A stretch of 64,000 bases of DNA, from the NCBI RefSeq assembly GCF_009363435.1, contig NZ_CP045354.1:4802501-4866500 (forward strand). Reading direction: 5' to 3'. Position 1 is the stretch's first letter; every line of letters begins with the position of its first letter. This document shows, one piece after another, positions 54,604 through 63,525 of the stretch. This DNA is from Labrenzia sp. THAF82 (GTDB taxonomy: Bacteria; Pseudomonadota; Alphaproteobacteria; Rhizobiales; Stappiaceae). Below the pieces are notes generated by a model, which did not search any database, was not told where the DNA came from, and saw only the letters and a program-made list of their open reading frames with translations. Position numbers and translations under genes: made by a program.

Positions 54604-56034
54604 TCAGGCACGGATGTAACTTGTTTTTACTGTACTGAAAAATTCGGCTGCATAACGTCCCTGTTCCCTCGGGCCATAGCTCGATGACTTCCTTCCGCCA
54701 AAGGGAACATGGTAGTCCACACCCGCTGTCGGCAGATTGACCATCACTACCCCGGCACGGGATTCTTTCCTGAATTGGGATGCATATCTGAGGCTCGTTG
54801 TCATTATGCCCGAGCAAAGTCCGAACTCTGTATCGTTGGCTGTAGCCAACGCTTCTTCAAAATCGCGAACGCGGATGACGGAAGCAACCGGCCCGAACAC
54901 CTCTTCACGATTGATGCGCATGTCATTGGTGGTATCGGTAAAAAGCGCGGGCCGCAGAAAATAGCCCTCGTTCGAACCTTTGACGAGATCGCCTCCAGCA
55001 CGCAGGTTGCCTCCTTGAGCGCGCGCGATCTCGATGTATTTGAGGTCTGTTTCCAGTTGCGCAGCGCTGGCCACCGGCCCGATATCGGTTTCAGCGTCCA
55101 ATGCATCGCCAACTTTTAGTGCCCGGCATCTTTCGGTCAGCTTTTCGATGAACCTTCCATAGATGCCCTCCGTCACGATGAGCCGGGAAGAGGCCGTGCA
55201 TCTTTGGCCCGTTGAATAGAAGGCTCCATCGACAGCACAGTCGACCGCCAGATCCAGATCGGCATCGTCAAGCACGACAAGGGGGTTTTTCCCACCCATT
55301 TCCAACTGCAGCTTGCGCATATGCCTGATGCAAGCCTGCGCGACGTGAGAGCCCACGCCCTGAGAACCGGTAAAGGTGACGGCTTCAACATTTTCAGCTT
55401 CGAGGATCGTATTTCCAACAACTGATCCCTGCCCGGTGACCAGGTTGAAAACACCCTTTGGAACTCCAGCACTTTGAAGGATGTCAGCCAGCACCCATGC
55501 ACATCCTGGGACAAGTTCAGCTGGCTTGAAGACCACGGTGTTGCCATAGCAAAGCGCCGGGGCAATCTTCCAGGATGGTATCGCCATCGGGAAATTCCAG
55601 GGCGTGATGATCCCGATAACACCAAGTGGCTCACGCGTGACTTCAACCGACACACCGGGGCGGACGGACGGAAGAAGTTCGCCGGCTTGCCGAAGGCATT
55701 CGCCGGCGAAAAAACGAAAGATATTGGCAGCCCGTTCGGTTTCCGCGATCCCTTCGCGCAGTGTCTTGCCTTCCTCACGCGACAGAAGCGTCCCGATTTC
55801 AGTTTTCCGTCCGATCACTTGGTCTGCCACACGGTTCAGGATGTCGAACCTGAATTGCGGGGTGGTGGACGCCCAGGCCGGAACGGCGCGGGCTGCCGCC
55901 TCTATCGCGGCCTGCGTCTCGGCCCTGCCCGCATGGGCATAAAGATCGATCACGTCATTCGTATTTGACGGATTGCGGTTTTCCTCCGCATGCGCTGTCG
56001 TGACCCAAGCGCCGTCAATCAAGAGAGGCATCAT
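54604..56034 (-). CDS. NAD(P)-dependent aldehyde dehydrogenase
   Basis: 476 residues, full length. Catalytic Cys in YSTGQRCTAS, general-base Glu in LQLEMGGKNP, Asn in ITPWNFPMA, and FTGSQGVGSHVA for NAD binding. It would oxidise an aldehyde, probably the product of the neighbouring alcohol dehydrogenase-like protein, to the acid. ATG 56034 overlaps that gene's stop (TGATG); the TTG 3 bp earlier is unlikely. Confidence 0.94.
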   Translation of the reverse strand: MMPLLIDGAWVTTAHAEENRNPSNTNDVIDLYAHAGRAETQAAIEAAARAVPAWASTTPQFRFDILNRVADQVIGRKTEIGTLLSREEGKTLREGIAETERAANIFRFFAGECLRQAGELLPSVRPGVSVEVTREPLGVIGIITPWNFPMAIPSWKIAPALCYGNTVVFKPAELVPGCAWVLADILQSAGVPKGVFNLVTGQGSVVGNTILEAENVEAVTFTGSQGVGSHVAQACIRHMRKLQLEMGGKNPLVVLDDADLDLAVDCAVDGAFYSTGQRCTASSRLIVTEGIYGRFIEKLTERCRALKVGDALDAETDIGPVASAAQLETDLKYIEIARAQGGNLRAGGDLVKGSNEGYFLRPALFTDTTNDMRINREEVFGPVASVIRVRDFEEALATANDTEFGLCSGIMTTSLRYASQFRKESRAGVVMVNLPTAGVDYHVPFGGRKSSSYGPREQGRYAAEFFSTVKTSYIRA

Positions 56035-57185
56035 CAATTCACCTGAATTTCATTCGATAGAGCCGACTTCATGATCGAAAACAGGCTCGGGCTGCTGAGC
56101 GCTCTCGGGCTTTGAACCGCTGCCAGATCCGATGCGGCAAGATCGGCCGCAATCCTGATTTCTTCCTCGTTGATACCCATCTCGGCAAGGCTTTCCGGCA
56201 GTGGCAGCGTATAAAGAAAATCAGCAACGCAGCGTGCAGGCGACCTATCTTCTCCCGATTTGAGAACCTGCTTCAGCGTGATGTATTTTTCCTGTGCGGC
56301 ATCTGCGTTGAACTGAAGAACCGCCGGCAGGAGCAACCTGCTGAGAGCACCGGGATCCAGTCGTCTGCCGGCCACCGTTTCCAGGGCGCATCCAATCGCA
56401 TGGATCGTTCCGAGGCCTTTTTGAAGTGCCAACGCGCCATTCAGACTGGCAGCCATCAATTCTCTGCGGGCCTGAACAGTGTCCTCGTCCAGAACCTTAT
56501 GAAGGTTGCTGACAACACGGCCGAGGCCGTCGAGAGCTATGCCGTCAGCGGGCGGGTTGAACCCGGGAGAGAGATACGCCTCAATGCACCGGCCCATGGC
56601 ATCAGCCCCGGCACTGGCACTCTCAATCCGACCTGCACCCAAGGTCAGCGTCGGATCGCAGATCGTCATGGTCGGCACCAGTTTCTTGCACATCAGACGG
56701 GTGCGTTCGCCGCTTGTCAGTATAACCGGTGCATGTGCGCTCACGGCTGCACCAAACCCTTGAATGCTAGGCACCGCATAAAGATCAGGCAGGTTTGTGC
56801 CGATCCGCCTCGATCCGCCGCTGGCATAGGAAAAGGTTTCCAGAGGCTCGGTATGGGCGATTGAAATTCTTGCAATCTTGGCCAGGTCAATCGCCGTATT
56901 GCGGCCAAATGCGATCAACAGGTCGCGCTCAGTCTGGCGGAACACCGTCGCAATTTCCTTGGCCGCTGTTTCGTTCGGAATGTCGGGAATATCGCTAAAA
57001 ACTTCAAGGGAAGTGCGCACTGGCAAACCGGCAAGCAAGCGCTCAAAAAGCTCGCTGTTCAGATGCGGTTCGTCCGTGATGATCAGGGGACGCTTTTTGC
57101 GATTGACTTCAATTTCGGACCAAAGCGCTTCTTCCAAAACGCCGTCGGCGAAATGAACTCGCGTGACGTATGTGATGAGCGTCAT
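56034..57185 (-). CDS. Iron-containing alcohol dehydrogenase-fold protein with altered metal ligands
   Basis: 383 residues of the Fe-ADH/dehydroquinate-synthase-like fold, nearest in feel to maleylacetate reductase (LLIAFGRNTAIDLAKI, PSIQGFGAAVSAHAPVI, FNADAAQEKY). Compared with FucO, the metal Asp is kept (GADAMGRC) but the His four residues on is Arg, one His remains (GLGTIHAIG), and the last ligand His of the PHG motif is Pro in LDPGALS. The site is therefore unlikely to bind Fe2+ or Zn2+ in the normal way. It is co-transcribed with the aldehyde dehydrogenase. Confidence 0.8.
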   Translation of the reverse strand: MTLITYVTRVHFADGVLEEALWSEIEVNRKKRPLIITDEPHLNSELFERLLAGLPVRTSLEVFSDIPDIPNETAAKEIATVFRQTERDLLIAFGRNTAIDLAKIARISIAHTEPLETFSYASGGSRRIGTNLPDLYAVPSIQGFGAAVSAHAPVILTSGERTRLMCKKLVPTMTICDPTLTLGAGRIESASAGADAMGRCIEAYLSPGFNPPADGIALDGLGRVVSNLHKVLDEDTVQARRELMAASLNGALALQKGLGTIHAIGCALETVAGRRLDPGALSRLLLPAVLQFNADAAQEKYITLKQVLKSGEDRSPARCVADFLYTLPLPESLAEMGINEEEIRIAADLAASDLAAVQSPRALSSPSLFSIMKSALSNEIQVN

Positions 57186-57233
57186 GGCCTGATCTCGAGG
57201 ATACGCTGCACTGGAGCGCGATTAGATAAATCG

Positions 57234-57261
57234 GCACCGGGCAGGAACTTCTGCCCGGTGC
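57234..57261 (-). terminator. Strong stem-loop downstream of the binding-protein gene
   Basis: A perfect 11-bp stem (gcaccgggcag / ctgcccggtgc) with a 6-nt loop, 9 bp past the binding-protein stop. The run after it on the minus strand is weak (CGATTTATC), so it may reduce rather than end transcription into the dehydrogenase genes, or protect the upstream mRNA. Confidence 0.6.
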
Positions 57262-57269
57262 AGTCGCCG

Positions 57270-58523
57270 TCAGTAAGAAGTCTTACACTCAGGCACGTCG
57301 CGGCTCGGGAGGCCGATCTTTGCAAAGACCTCGGGATCGATGCCGAGTGTCTGAGGGACATTGTCCTTGATTTTCACCAGTTTCGTGACCAGTGATCCAT
57401 CATCGAGTTCGGTTACTTCCGACACGAAGTTGGCACCGATGGCCTGACGGTTTCCATCAAGCTTGATCTTGCCGTTCGGAGCATCCAGTTCAAGATTGCT
57501 CAGGCAGGCACGGAACGCGGCATGCCCATCGGACAGATCACCACCAACCTCATCAAGACAAGTCATGGCCGCTGTCGTGGCGTTGTAATAGCCGGTTGCC
57601 AGCAGAGACGGGCTCGGGAAGCGTTTGTCGGGCGGGAACGCATCCTGATAGGCTTTCACATAAGCCTGCCAGCCTTCGTCGTCCCAGGTGTCTGCCTGAG
57701 GTCCTGAAGACGGCGTTCCGATCAGAGCCTTTTTGGCGTCACCCTTGGAGTTCAGCACTGTGCCGTCCACCATGATGGATCCGCCGATCAGATTGGCGTC
57801 GCCGCCAGCCTGCTGATACTGGTTCAGGAAGTTGACGGCATCGCCCCCACCCAGACCGAGATAGATTGCATCCACATCATCGGGAAGCGAGGCAATGATC
57901 GATCCGAAGTCCTTGGTTCCAAGCGGCACCCAGAAGCGATCGGTGATTTCGCCACCGGCCTGACAGTATTCAAGTGCAAATCCGAAGACCTGTGTGTAGA
58001 TGAAGGAATAGTCTTCACCGATCGTGGCGACCGTTTCCCATCCCTTGTCATTGAACACATAGTCGCCGAGGCCGGCCGACCATTGCGCGCCGTCTGTGTT
58101 GAAACGGAAGAAGTTGTCGGACGGGGTGACATAAGTCGTTTCCTGTGCTCCGGAAATCCCGTTCAGGAAAGTCACCTGTGGTTGCGTCTTCGAGTAGTCG
58201 CGGATCGCGATCCCCTCAGATCCAGAAAGCGGACCTATGACAATGTCCACCTTGTCCTGCTCGACCAGTTTGCGAGCTCCGCGTACGGCACTGTCCGGTG
58301 ACGCATCGGTCGACTGGATGATGAGTTCTAGATCTCGACCACCTGCCTGCTCGCCTCGGACGGCCAGCGCCGTTCTGAGACCGCGCACACCATCTTCTCC
58401 GAGAACCGTATAGGTTCCTTCCAAGGTGGCCAGAACGCCGACTTTCAAGGGGTCTGCCGCATAGGCGGCACCTGTCGTTAGAAATGCAGCCGCTGATACC
58501 GCGGCCAGGAGTTGCTTCTTCAT
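57270..58523 (-). CDS. Leu/Ile/Val-type ABC substrate-binding protein
   Basis: 417 residues: signal peptide (LLAAVSAAAFLTTGAAYA, cleavage before AD), then the periplasmic binding fold type I (LKVGVLATLEGTYTVLGEDGVRGLRTAL, VDIVIGPLSGSEGIAIRDYSKTQPQVTFLNGIS). It brings the substrate to the LivHMGF-type permease encoded downstream. The ligand cannot be read. It is 84 bp upstream of the ADH-like gene and separated by the stem-loop, giving a binding-protein excess typical for such systems. Confidence 0.92.
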   Translation of the reverse strand: MKKQLLAAVSAAAFLTTGAAYAADPLKVGVLATLEGTYTVLGEDGVRGLRTALAVRGEQAGGRDLELIIQSTDASPDSAVRGARKLVEQDKVDIVIGPLSGSEGIAIRDYSKTQPQVTFLNGISGAQETTYVTPSDNFFRFNTDGAQWSAGLGDYVFNDKGWETVATIGEDYSFIYTQVFGFALEYCQAGGEITDRFWVPLGTKDFGSIIASLPDDVDAIYLGLGGGDAVNFLNQYQQAGGDANLIGGSIMVDGTVLNSKGDAKKALIGTPSSGPQADTWDDEGWQAYVKAYQDAFPPDKRFPSPSLLATGYYNATTAAMTCLDEVGGDLSDGHAAFRACLSNLELDAPNGKIKLDGNRQAIGANFVSEVTELDDGSLVTKLVKIKDNVPQTLGIDPEVFAKIGLPSRDVPECKTSY

Positions 58524-58758
58524 CCGTTCCTCCCAACGAATTCCAGCCGCTTCTGGACGCAGGCGGAGAAATTTCCTTAGATTTTCACCGCTCAGGATGC
58601 GTCTACGGCAACCCGGTCAGCATGCGTCAAGGAAGAATTGGGACCTATCTCGGAGAGTAAGCGTCATATAACGCTCAGTCTGTTTTTGCGGTGTTTTTCA
58701 CCTGAAACAGGCCTGATCGCCATTTTGTCTAGCTTAGGCATCAGCTTGATGGCTTTCT

Positions 58759-59694
58759 TCAACGCTCCAGAATTTTCTTGAGCGAGACGACGGCGGCGGA
58801 GGTTCGGTTTTCGACGCCCAGCTTTCCGAAGATCCGATCCAGGTGCTTGTTCACTGTCCTGGGGCTCATTTCCAAGATGGCCGCGATTTCCTTGTTCGAT
58901 TTTCCGTGTGCGATCCACACGAGCACTTCTGCTTCGCGCTCGGTCAGATCAAAGGATTTGCGCAGGAGGTCGGTCGGGTTGCCGTCAACCATTTCGGCGA
59001 CCCTCAACAGATGCTCGCCCGAACTAATTTGCCCTGCATAGCTGAAGCGCAGCGAAAGGCCTGCCATGTCGGCAACGACATTGCTGTCATTGTTCGCTGC
59101 TTTGCCGACGTTGAGGAGATAGCTGCGCAACCACTCTACCGCTTCTGCGGGCAGCTGGCCGACATAATCCGGCTCATGGTGGCTGCCGCCGTCGATCAAG
59201 ACCATGGCCTGCGGTGTCGCCCAGCAGATCGCGCCGGAAAGATCTACGGAGATCAGGAACCTGCCCGATGCATCCAGAGCCACATGGGCGCTGTGAGAAC
59301 TGCGAGCATTGGAGATGTGGACCCGGAGCCTGGCAATCAACTCTTCCGGGTCGACCGGTTTGGTTACGTAGTCGACCCCTCCCGATTCCAACCCCCTGAC
59401 AATGTGTTCCGTCTGGCTCAACCCCGTCATGAACACGACCGGAACATCGCGGAGCGCATCCAGTCGTTTGATCCGTTTGCTCGTTTCGAACCCGTCAAGT
59501 TCCGGCATGATCGCATCCATGAGGATTGCGGTTGGCGTCACCCGCGAGGCAATGTCGAGCGCCTTGCGCCCGTCCTGAGCGACCAGCACGGTATAGCCGG
59601 CCTCTTCCAATGCATCTGTCAGCATTCCCAGCGATGCCGGCGCGTCGTCGACCACAAGCACCGTTTCGCTTGGACTAGGAGCACTCATGATCAT
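58759..59694 (-). CDS. LuxR-type response regulator (REC-linker-HTH)
   Basis: 311 residues from ATG 59694, overlapping the kinase gene end by 20 bp. The receiver (LVVDDAPASLGMLTDALEEAGY) has its phospho-Asp in LMDAIMP and the Thr/Lys switch residues in VFMTGLS and VTKPVD. A ~100-residue middle segment could be PAS-like (HVALDASGRFLISVDLSGAICWAT). The C-terminal LuxR HTH is LTEREAEVLVWIAHGKSNKEIA and MSPRTVNKHLDRI. It is the obvious partner of the following kinase and probably controls the divergent urt operon. Confidence 0.92.
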   Translation of the reverse strand: MIMSAPSPSETVLVVDDAPASLGMLTDALEEAGYTVLVAQDGRKALDIASRVTPTAILMDAIMPELDGFETSKRIKRLDALRDVPVVFMTGLSQTEHIVRGLESGGVDYVTKPVDPEELIARLRVHISNARSSHSAHVALDASGRFLISVDLSGAICWATPQAMVLIDGGSHHEPDYVGQLPAEAVEWLRSYLLNVGKAANNDSNVVADMAGLSLRFSYAGQISSGEHLLRVAEMVDGNPTDLLRKSFDLTEREAEVLVWIAHGKSNKEIAAILEMSPRTVNKHLDRIFGKLGVENRTSAAVVSLKKILER

Positions 59695-62600
59695 GTCCGA
59701 GCCTTTCAAGTACCTTGTCATATTGTGTCAGATCGAATTCGCGGATGAGACGACGCATATGCACCACAAACTCCGCGGCGTGGGGTTCGTGTGCTTCAAT
59801 GTCATCAAGCTTGGCGCGAATGCCGCGCACATATCCAAGACCACTCAATTGTTTCAGCATTTCCAAGCTTTCCACCGAGGGCAATCTGCCCCGCTCGAAA
59901 ACCGGCTCTGAGACCGATTTTGGGAAACCCGGTTGTATGCGGGGCTCTGCCGGAACGGTCCGCCAAACGATCTTAAGTCCCTGTTGCAGCTTTTCCTGAA
60001 GATCTTGCAGCCGCACCGGCTTGACCAGGTAGTCATCATGGAAGATCCGGTGCAGCGGCTCGCGCCCGCTTTCGTCCGCATTGGCGGAGATCATGATGAT
60101 CACCGCGTCGCTATGCCCCCTCTCCCGCAACGTTCTGGCAAGGGTCCAGCCGTTCATGCCCGGCATGCTGATATCCAAGAGAAATGCGTTCGGTTTTTCA
60201 ACCTCCGCAATTTCCAGACATGCCTGGCCGCCTGGAGCGGACAATACCTTGAAGCCGAGCGGGCTCAGAAAATCCTCGATGAGAGCTCTTTGTGCGGCAT
60301 CATCATCAACCACCATGACCGTCTGGACCGGACCTTCGTAGCCATTGATCCGCATTTCGGCCCTTGCCACCTTGGCCGGTGCGTCGGCTGCGCTCAACAA
60401 CATGCGAACCTTGAATGTGCTGCCGTTGCCAACTTCGCTTTCAACCTGAATGTCACCACCCATGATTTCGCTCAAGAGCTTGGTGATCGTCAGGCCGAGG
60501 CCGGTTCCTGGTACGCCTGCCTGCCCTTCTTCTTCCACCCGCTCAAAGGGATTGAAGATCCGACCAAGGTTTTCCTCCGCGATACCGATGCCGGTATCAA
60601 CGATCGAAAACTCTGCAACCTGGCTGTGATAGTTGACGATCAGGCTCACGCTGCCCCGATCGGTCCATTTGATTGCGTTGGAAAGTAGGTTGATCAGCAC
60701 CTGCCGCAGTCGTTTTTCGTCGCCGAAGACGAAGAGAGGAAGATTGTCTGCAGGCTTGAAGGAAAACGTCAACGCCTTGGCATCGGTCTGCAATCGGAAC
60801 ATATCGACAATCTGGTTGAGGAAATCGTGCAGGTTGAACCGCTCGCGATAAATTGTCAGATGACCGGCTTCGATCTTGGAGATGTCGAGGAGCCCCTCGA
60901 TCAGTCCTGCGAGGTGATCGGCTGAGTGCTGGATCACTTTGACCGCGTCGCGGCGATGTGCCGGGATCGTCGGATCCTTGCGCATCAGCTGAGCATAACC
61001 GGCAATCGCGTTGAGCGGTGACCTCAGCTCGTGACTGATCCCGACCACATACCTGCTCTTTGCCTGATTGGCCGATTCAGCTGCTTCCTTTGCCTTTTCC
61101 AGCTTGGCATCCGTGCGCTTGTGCGCCCTGATTTCCTTCATCAGGAGACTTGTCTGACGCCGGGTCTCCTCATTGGCGAATTTCCGGCTTTCGTGAACAA
61201 GCACAAAGAGCCAGGCCATGACACCCGAGATTACGAGGAGAATAAAGAAGACCTGTGTCAGCGCTCTTGCAACGCCATCCTGGTCGACGGACTTCGCTTC
61301 GACAAAGACAAGCGAGAGAATGCCGCCCAGTGACGCCACGACGATCAACATCACACCAAGGTATTTGCCAACCCGCGACCCGAGCCTGCTGGCAGCGTTT
61401 GCCGGCAACAAAGCATGCAGAAACATTGAAATCTGATCACCCAGCCGAGCATTTTCCTTGCAATCGTCCTCACAACGCGCGTCCAGGGAACAACAAAGAG
61501 AACAGATTGGCCCTGCATAGACCGGACAATTGGTCATGTCCTCATGTTCAAACGTATGCTCGCAAATACAGCACTGGATCCGATGTTGTTTTACGCCTGT
61601 TTCGGACACCACATCTTCAGGTTCCCGGGCAATGTAAAACCGGCCCTTTGTCAGATAGGCAATGAGAGGAGCGAGGAGAATTGCGGTGAAAAGCGCAATG
61701 TAGCTTGCCAGGGCGTGCGCTGTCTGACCGAAGAAGCCCGCATATGCGATAAATGCGGCCACGCTTGCAACGGTCATCGACCCGAGCCCGACTGGATTGA
61801 TATCGTAGAGATGTGCCCGTTTGAATTCGATATGCGGAGGACTCAGACCCAACGGCTTGTTGATCACCAGATCGGCGAAGATCGCTCCAATCCATGCGAC
61901 CGCGACGATTGAATAAAGGCCGAGTGTGCGCTCCAGCGCCTTGTAGACACCCAGCTCCATGAGCGTTAACGCGATTACCACGTTGAATACCAGCCAAACG
62001 ACCCGTCCAGGATGGCTGTGTGTCAGGCGGGAAAAGAAGTTGGACCAGGCAATTGAGCCCGCGTAGGAGTTGGTGACATTGATCTTGATCTGACACACGA
62101 TGACGAAGACGCCGGTCAGGGCGATGGCCACTTCCGGCGTTGTGACTTTGCTGAAAGCCACAAGATACATATGCGTCGGTTCGACAGCCTTGTCTGGCGC
62201 CAATCCACTTTGCAGGGCAACGACGACCAGGAACGAGCCCATAAGCAACTTTATAGCGCCAACGACGATCCATCCCGGCCCTGCAGCCAACAATGCAAGC
62301 CACCAGCTGCCGCGTCGTCCCCGCCTTTGACGTGGCAGAAATCGAAGGAAGTCAACCTGCTCCCCAATCTGTGCAATCAAGGAAAATAGAACCGCACTGG
62401 CCGCGCCGAAGAGCAGAAGTTCAAACTGCCCCTCTTCATTCCCGAAGCGCCCTGAAAAACTCTGCCAGTCTTCAATCGGCGCAACACCTTGCCAGGCGAG
62501 AAACACGAATGGCAGCAATTGAAGGGCGATCCACACGGGCTGCGTATAGACTTGCAGACGGCTAATCAAAGTAATGCCGTATATCACCATCGGGATGACA

Positions 62601-63076
62601 ACGAGCGAACAGACGAGATAGCCGATGTTGAGCGGAATGCCGAGAAACAGCTCAAGCGCCGTTGCCATTATCGCCGCTTCCAGAGCGAAGAAGATGAAAG
62701 TGAAACTCGCATAGATGAGCGAGGTAACCGTGGATCCGATGTAACCGAAACCGGCCCCGCGCGTCAGCAAGTCGATGTCTACGCCGTATTTCACTGCGTA
62801 GTAGGAGATCGGCAAGCCTGTAATGAAAATCAGCAATGCCACCAAAAGGATTGCCGATACGGCATTTGTGAAGCCGTAATTGTAGGTGATGGCAGCTCCG
62901 ATCGCCTCCAGTGCCAAGAACGAAATCGCGCCGAGCGCGGTATTGGCGACCCACACCGGGGACCACCTGCGTGCGCTTTTGGCGGTAAAGCGCAGGGCGT
63001 AGTCTTCCAGGGTCTGGTTAGCGACCCACTGGTTATAAGTTCGACGCAAGCGAACGACCCGCTGATGACCTGCCAT
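59675..63076 (-). CDS. NCS1-permease-fused hybrid sensor histidine kinase
   Basis: 1133 residues. Residues ~15-480 are a 12-helix NCS1-type nucleobase/cation symporter (DYALRFTAKSARRWSPVWVANTALGA, GVDIDLLTRGAGFGYIGST, KINVTNSYAGSIAWSNFFSRL). A Cys-rich segment at ~495-545 (CCICEHTF, NCPVYAGPICSLCCSL, CEDDCK) may bind zinc or an iron-sulfur centre. Two more helices (~570-640) and a coiled linker lead to the kinase core: H-box SHELRSPLNA (His ~680), N-box LINLLSNAIKW, DTGIGI, GTGLGL. A receiver domain (~915-1030, Asp in LLDISMPGMNG) and an ~80-residue helical end follow. The permease part is probably a substrate sensor. It is divergent from urtA, so urea or a purine/pyrimidine-related nitrogen compound is the likely signal. 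Confidence 0.9.
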   Translation of the reverse strand: MAGHQRVVRLRRTYNQWVANQTLEDYALRFTAKSARRWSPVWVANTALGAISFLALEAIGAAITYNYGFTNAVSAILLVALLIFITGLPISYYAVKYGVDIDLLTRGAGFGYIGSTVTSLIYASFTFIFFALEAAIMATALELFLGIPLNIGYLVCSLVVIPMVIYGITLISRLQVYTQPVWIALQLLPFVFLAWQGVAPIEDWQSFSGRFGNEEGQFELLLFGAASAVLFSLIAQIGEQVDFLRFLPRQRRGRRGSWWLALLAAGPGWIVVGAIKLLMGSFLVVVALQSGLAPDKAVEPTHMYLVAFSKVTTPEVAIALTGVFVIVCQIKINVTNSYAGSIAWSNFFSRLTHSHPGRVVWLVFNVVIALTLMELGVYKALERTLGLYSIVAVAWIGAIFADLVINKPLGLSPPHIEFKRAHLYDINPVGLGSMTVASVAAFIAYAGFFGQTAHALASYIALFTAILLAPLIAYLTKGRFYIAREPEDVVSETGVKQHRIQCCICEHTFEHEDMTNCPVYAGPICSLCCSLDARCEDDCKENARLGDQISMFLHALLPANAASRLGSRVGKYLGVMLIVVASLGGILSLVFVEAKSVDQDGVARALTQVFFILLVISGVMAWLFVLVHESRKFANEETRRQTSLLMKEIRAHKRTDAKLEKAKEAAESANQAKSRYVVGISHELRSPLNAIAGYAQLMRKDPTIPAHRRDAVKVIQHSADHLAGLIEGLLDISKIEAGHLTIYRERFNLHDFLNQIVDMFRLQTDAKALTFSFKPADNLPLFVFGDEKRLRQVLINLLSNAIKWTDRGSVSLIVNYHSQVAEFSIVDTGIGIAEENLGRIFNPFERVEEEGQAGVPGTGLGLTITKLLSEIMGGDIQVESEVGNGSTFKVRMLLSAADAPAKVARAEMRINGYEGPVQTVMVVDDDAAQRALIEDFLSPLGFKVLSAPGGQACLEIAEVEKPNAFLLDISMPGMNGWTLARTLRERGHSDAVIIMISANADESGREPLHRIFHDDYLVKPVRLQDLQEKLQQGLKIVWRTVPAEPRIQPGFPKSVSEPVFERGRLPSVESLEMLKQLSGLGYVRGIRAKLDDIEAHEPHAAEFVVHMRRLIREFDLTQYDKVLERLGHDHECS

Positions 63077-63525
63077 ATACCCCGCCTTGCGAAACTGCTT
63101 TGGTCAGTCACGCTTAGTATTTGTGCAATGCAATCAATTGACCTGCTGCTTTCGCACAATCTCACGGCAGAGCGCGCTGACGAAACAACAAATCTTCCCT
63201 TCACCTTTCTCAAAAGCAAAATACATGCCTAAAAATTTTGAAAATAACTTTTACCTTAAAAGTTGTATTCAAAACTATATTTAAGATTCACTCTTGATAT
63301 TCTCTCATCATCAATAGAGATGAAAAACCTCAACGTATTACCCCCCAAACAATTCGACCCATACAAACGTAAAACGATCTCATAATTTCTCTGCGCTTGG
63401 AATCAGTCAATTGACCCACAGCAACTGACGCATTGCGGCAGTGCACAAATTCAAGCGAGCCTTCCCTCCATGCGGTGGCGCCATGTGGTGCCCTGCTCCA
63501 ACCTCAAACATGGAGGGGTCACCTG
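63077..63525. other. Divergent promoter region between kinase and urtA
   Basis: About 450 bp, with an AT-rich centre (63230-63310) that fits promoters for both directions. No sigma-54 box or clear operator could be assigned by eye, and no gene is seen. Confidence 0.5.

Noticed and set aside
63470..63520. Sigma-54 promoter before urtA (tggtgccctgctcc)
   Set aside because: Nitrogen control would fit, but the spacing and the TTGC half do not match the -24/-12 consensus.
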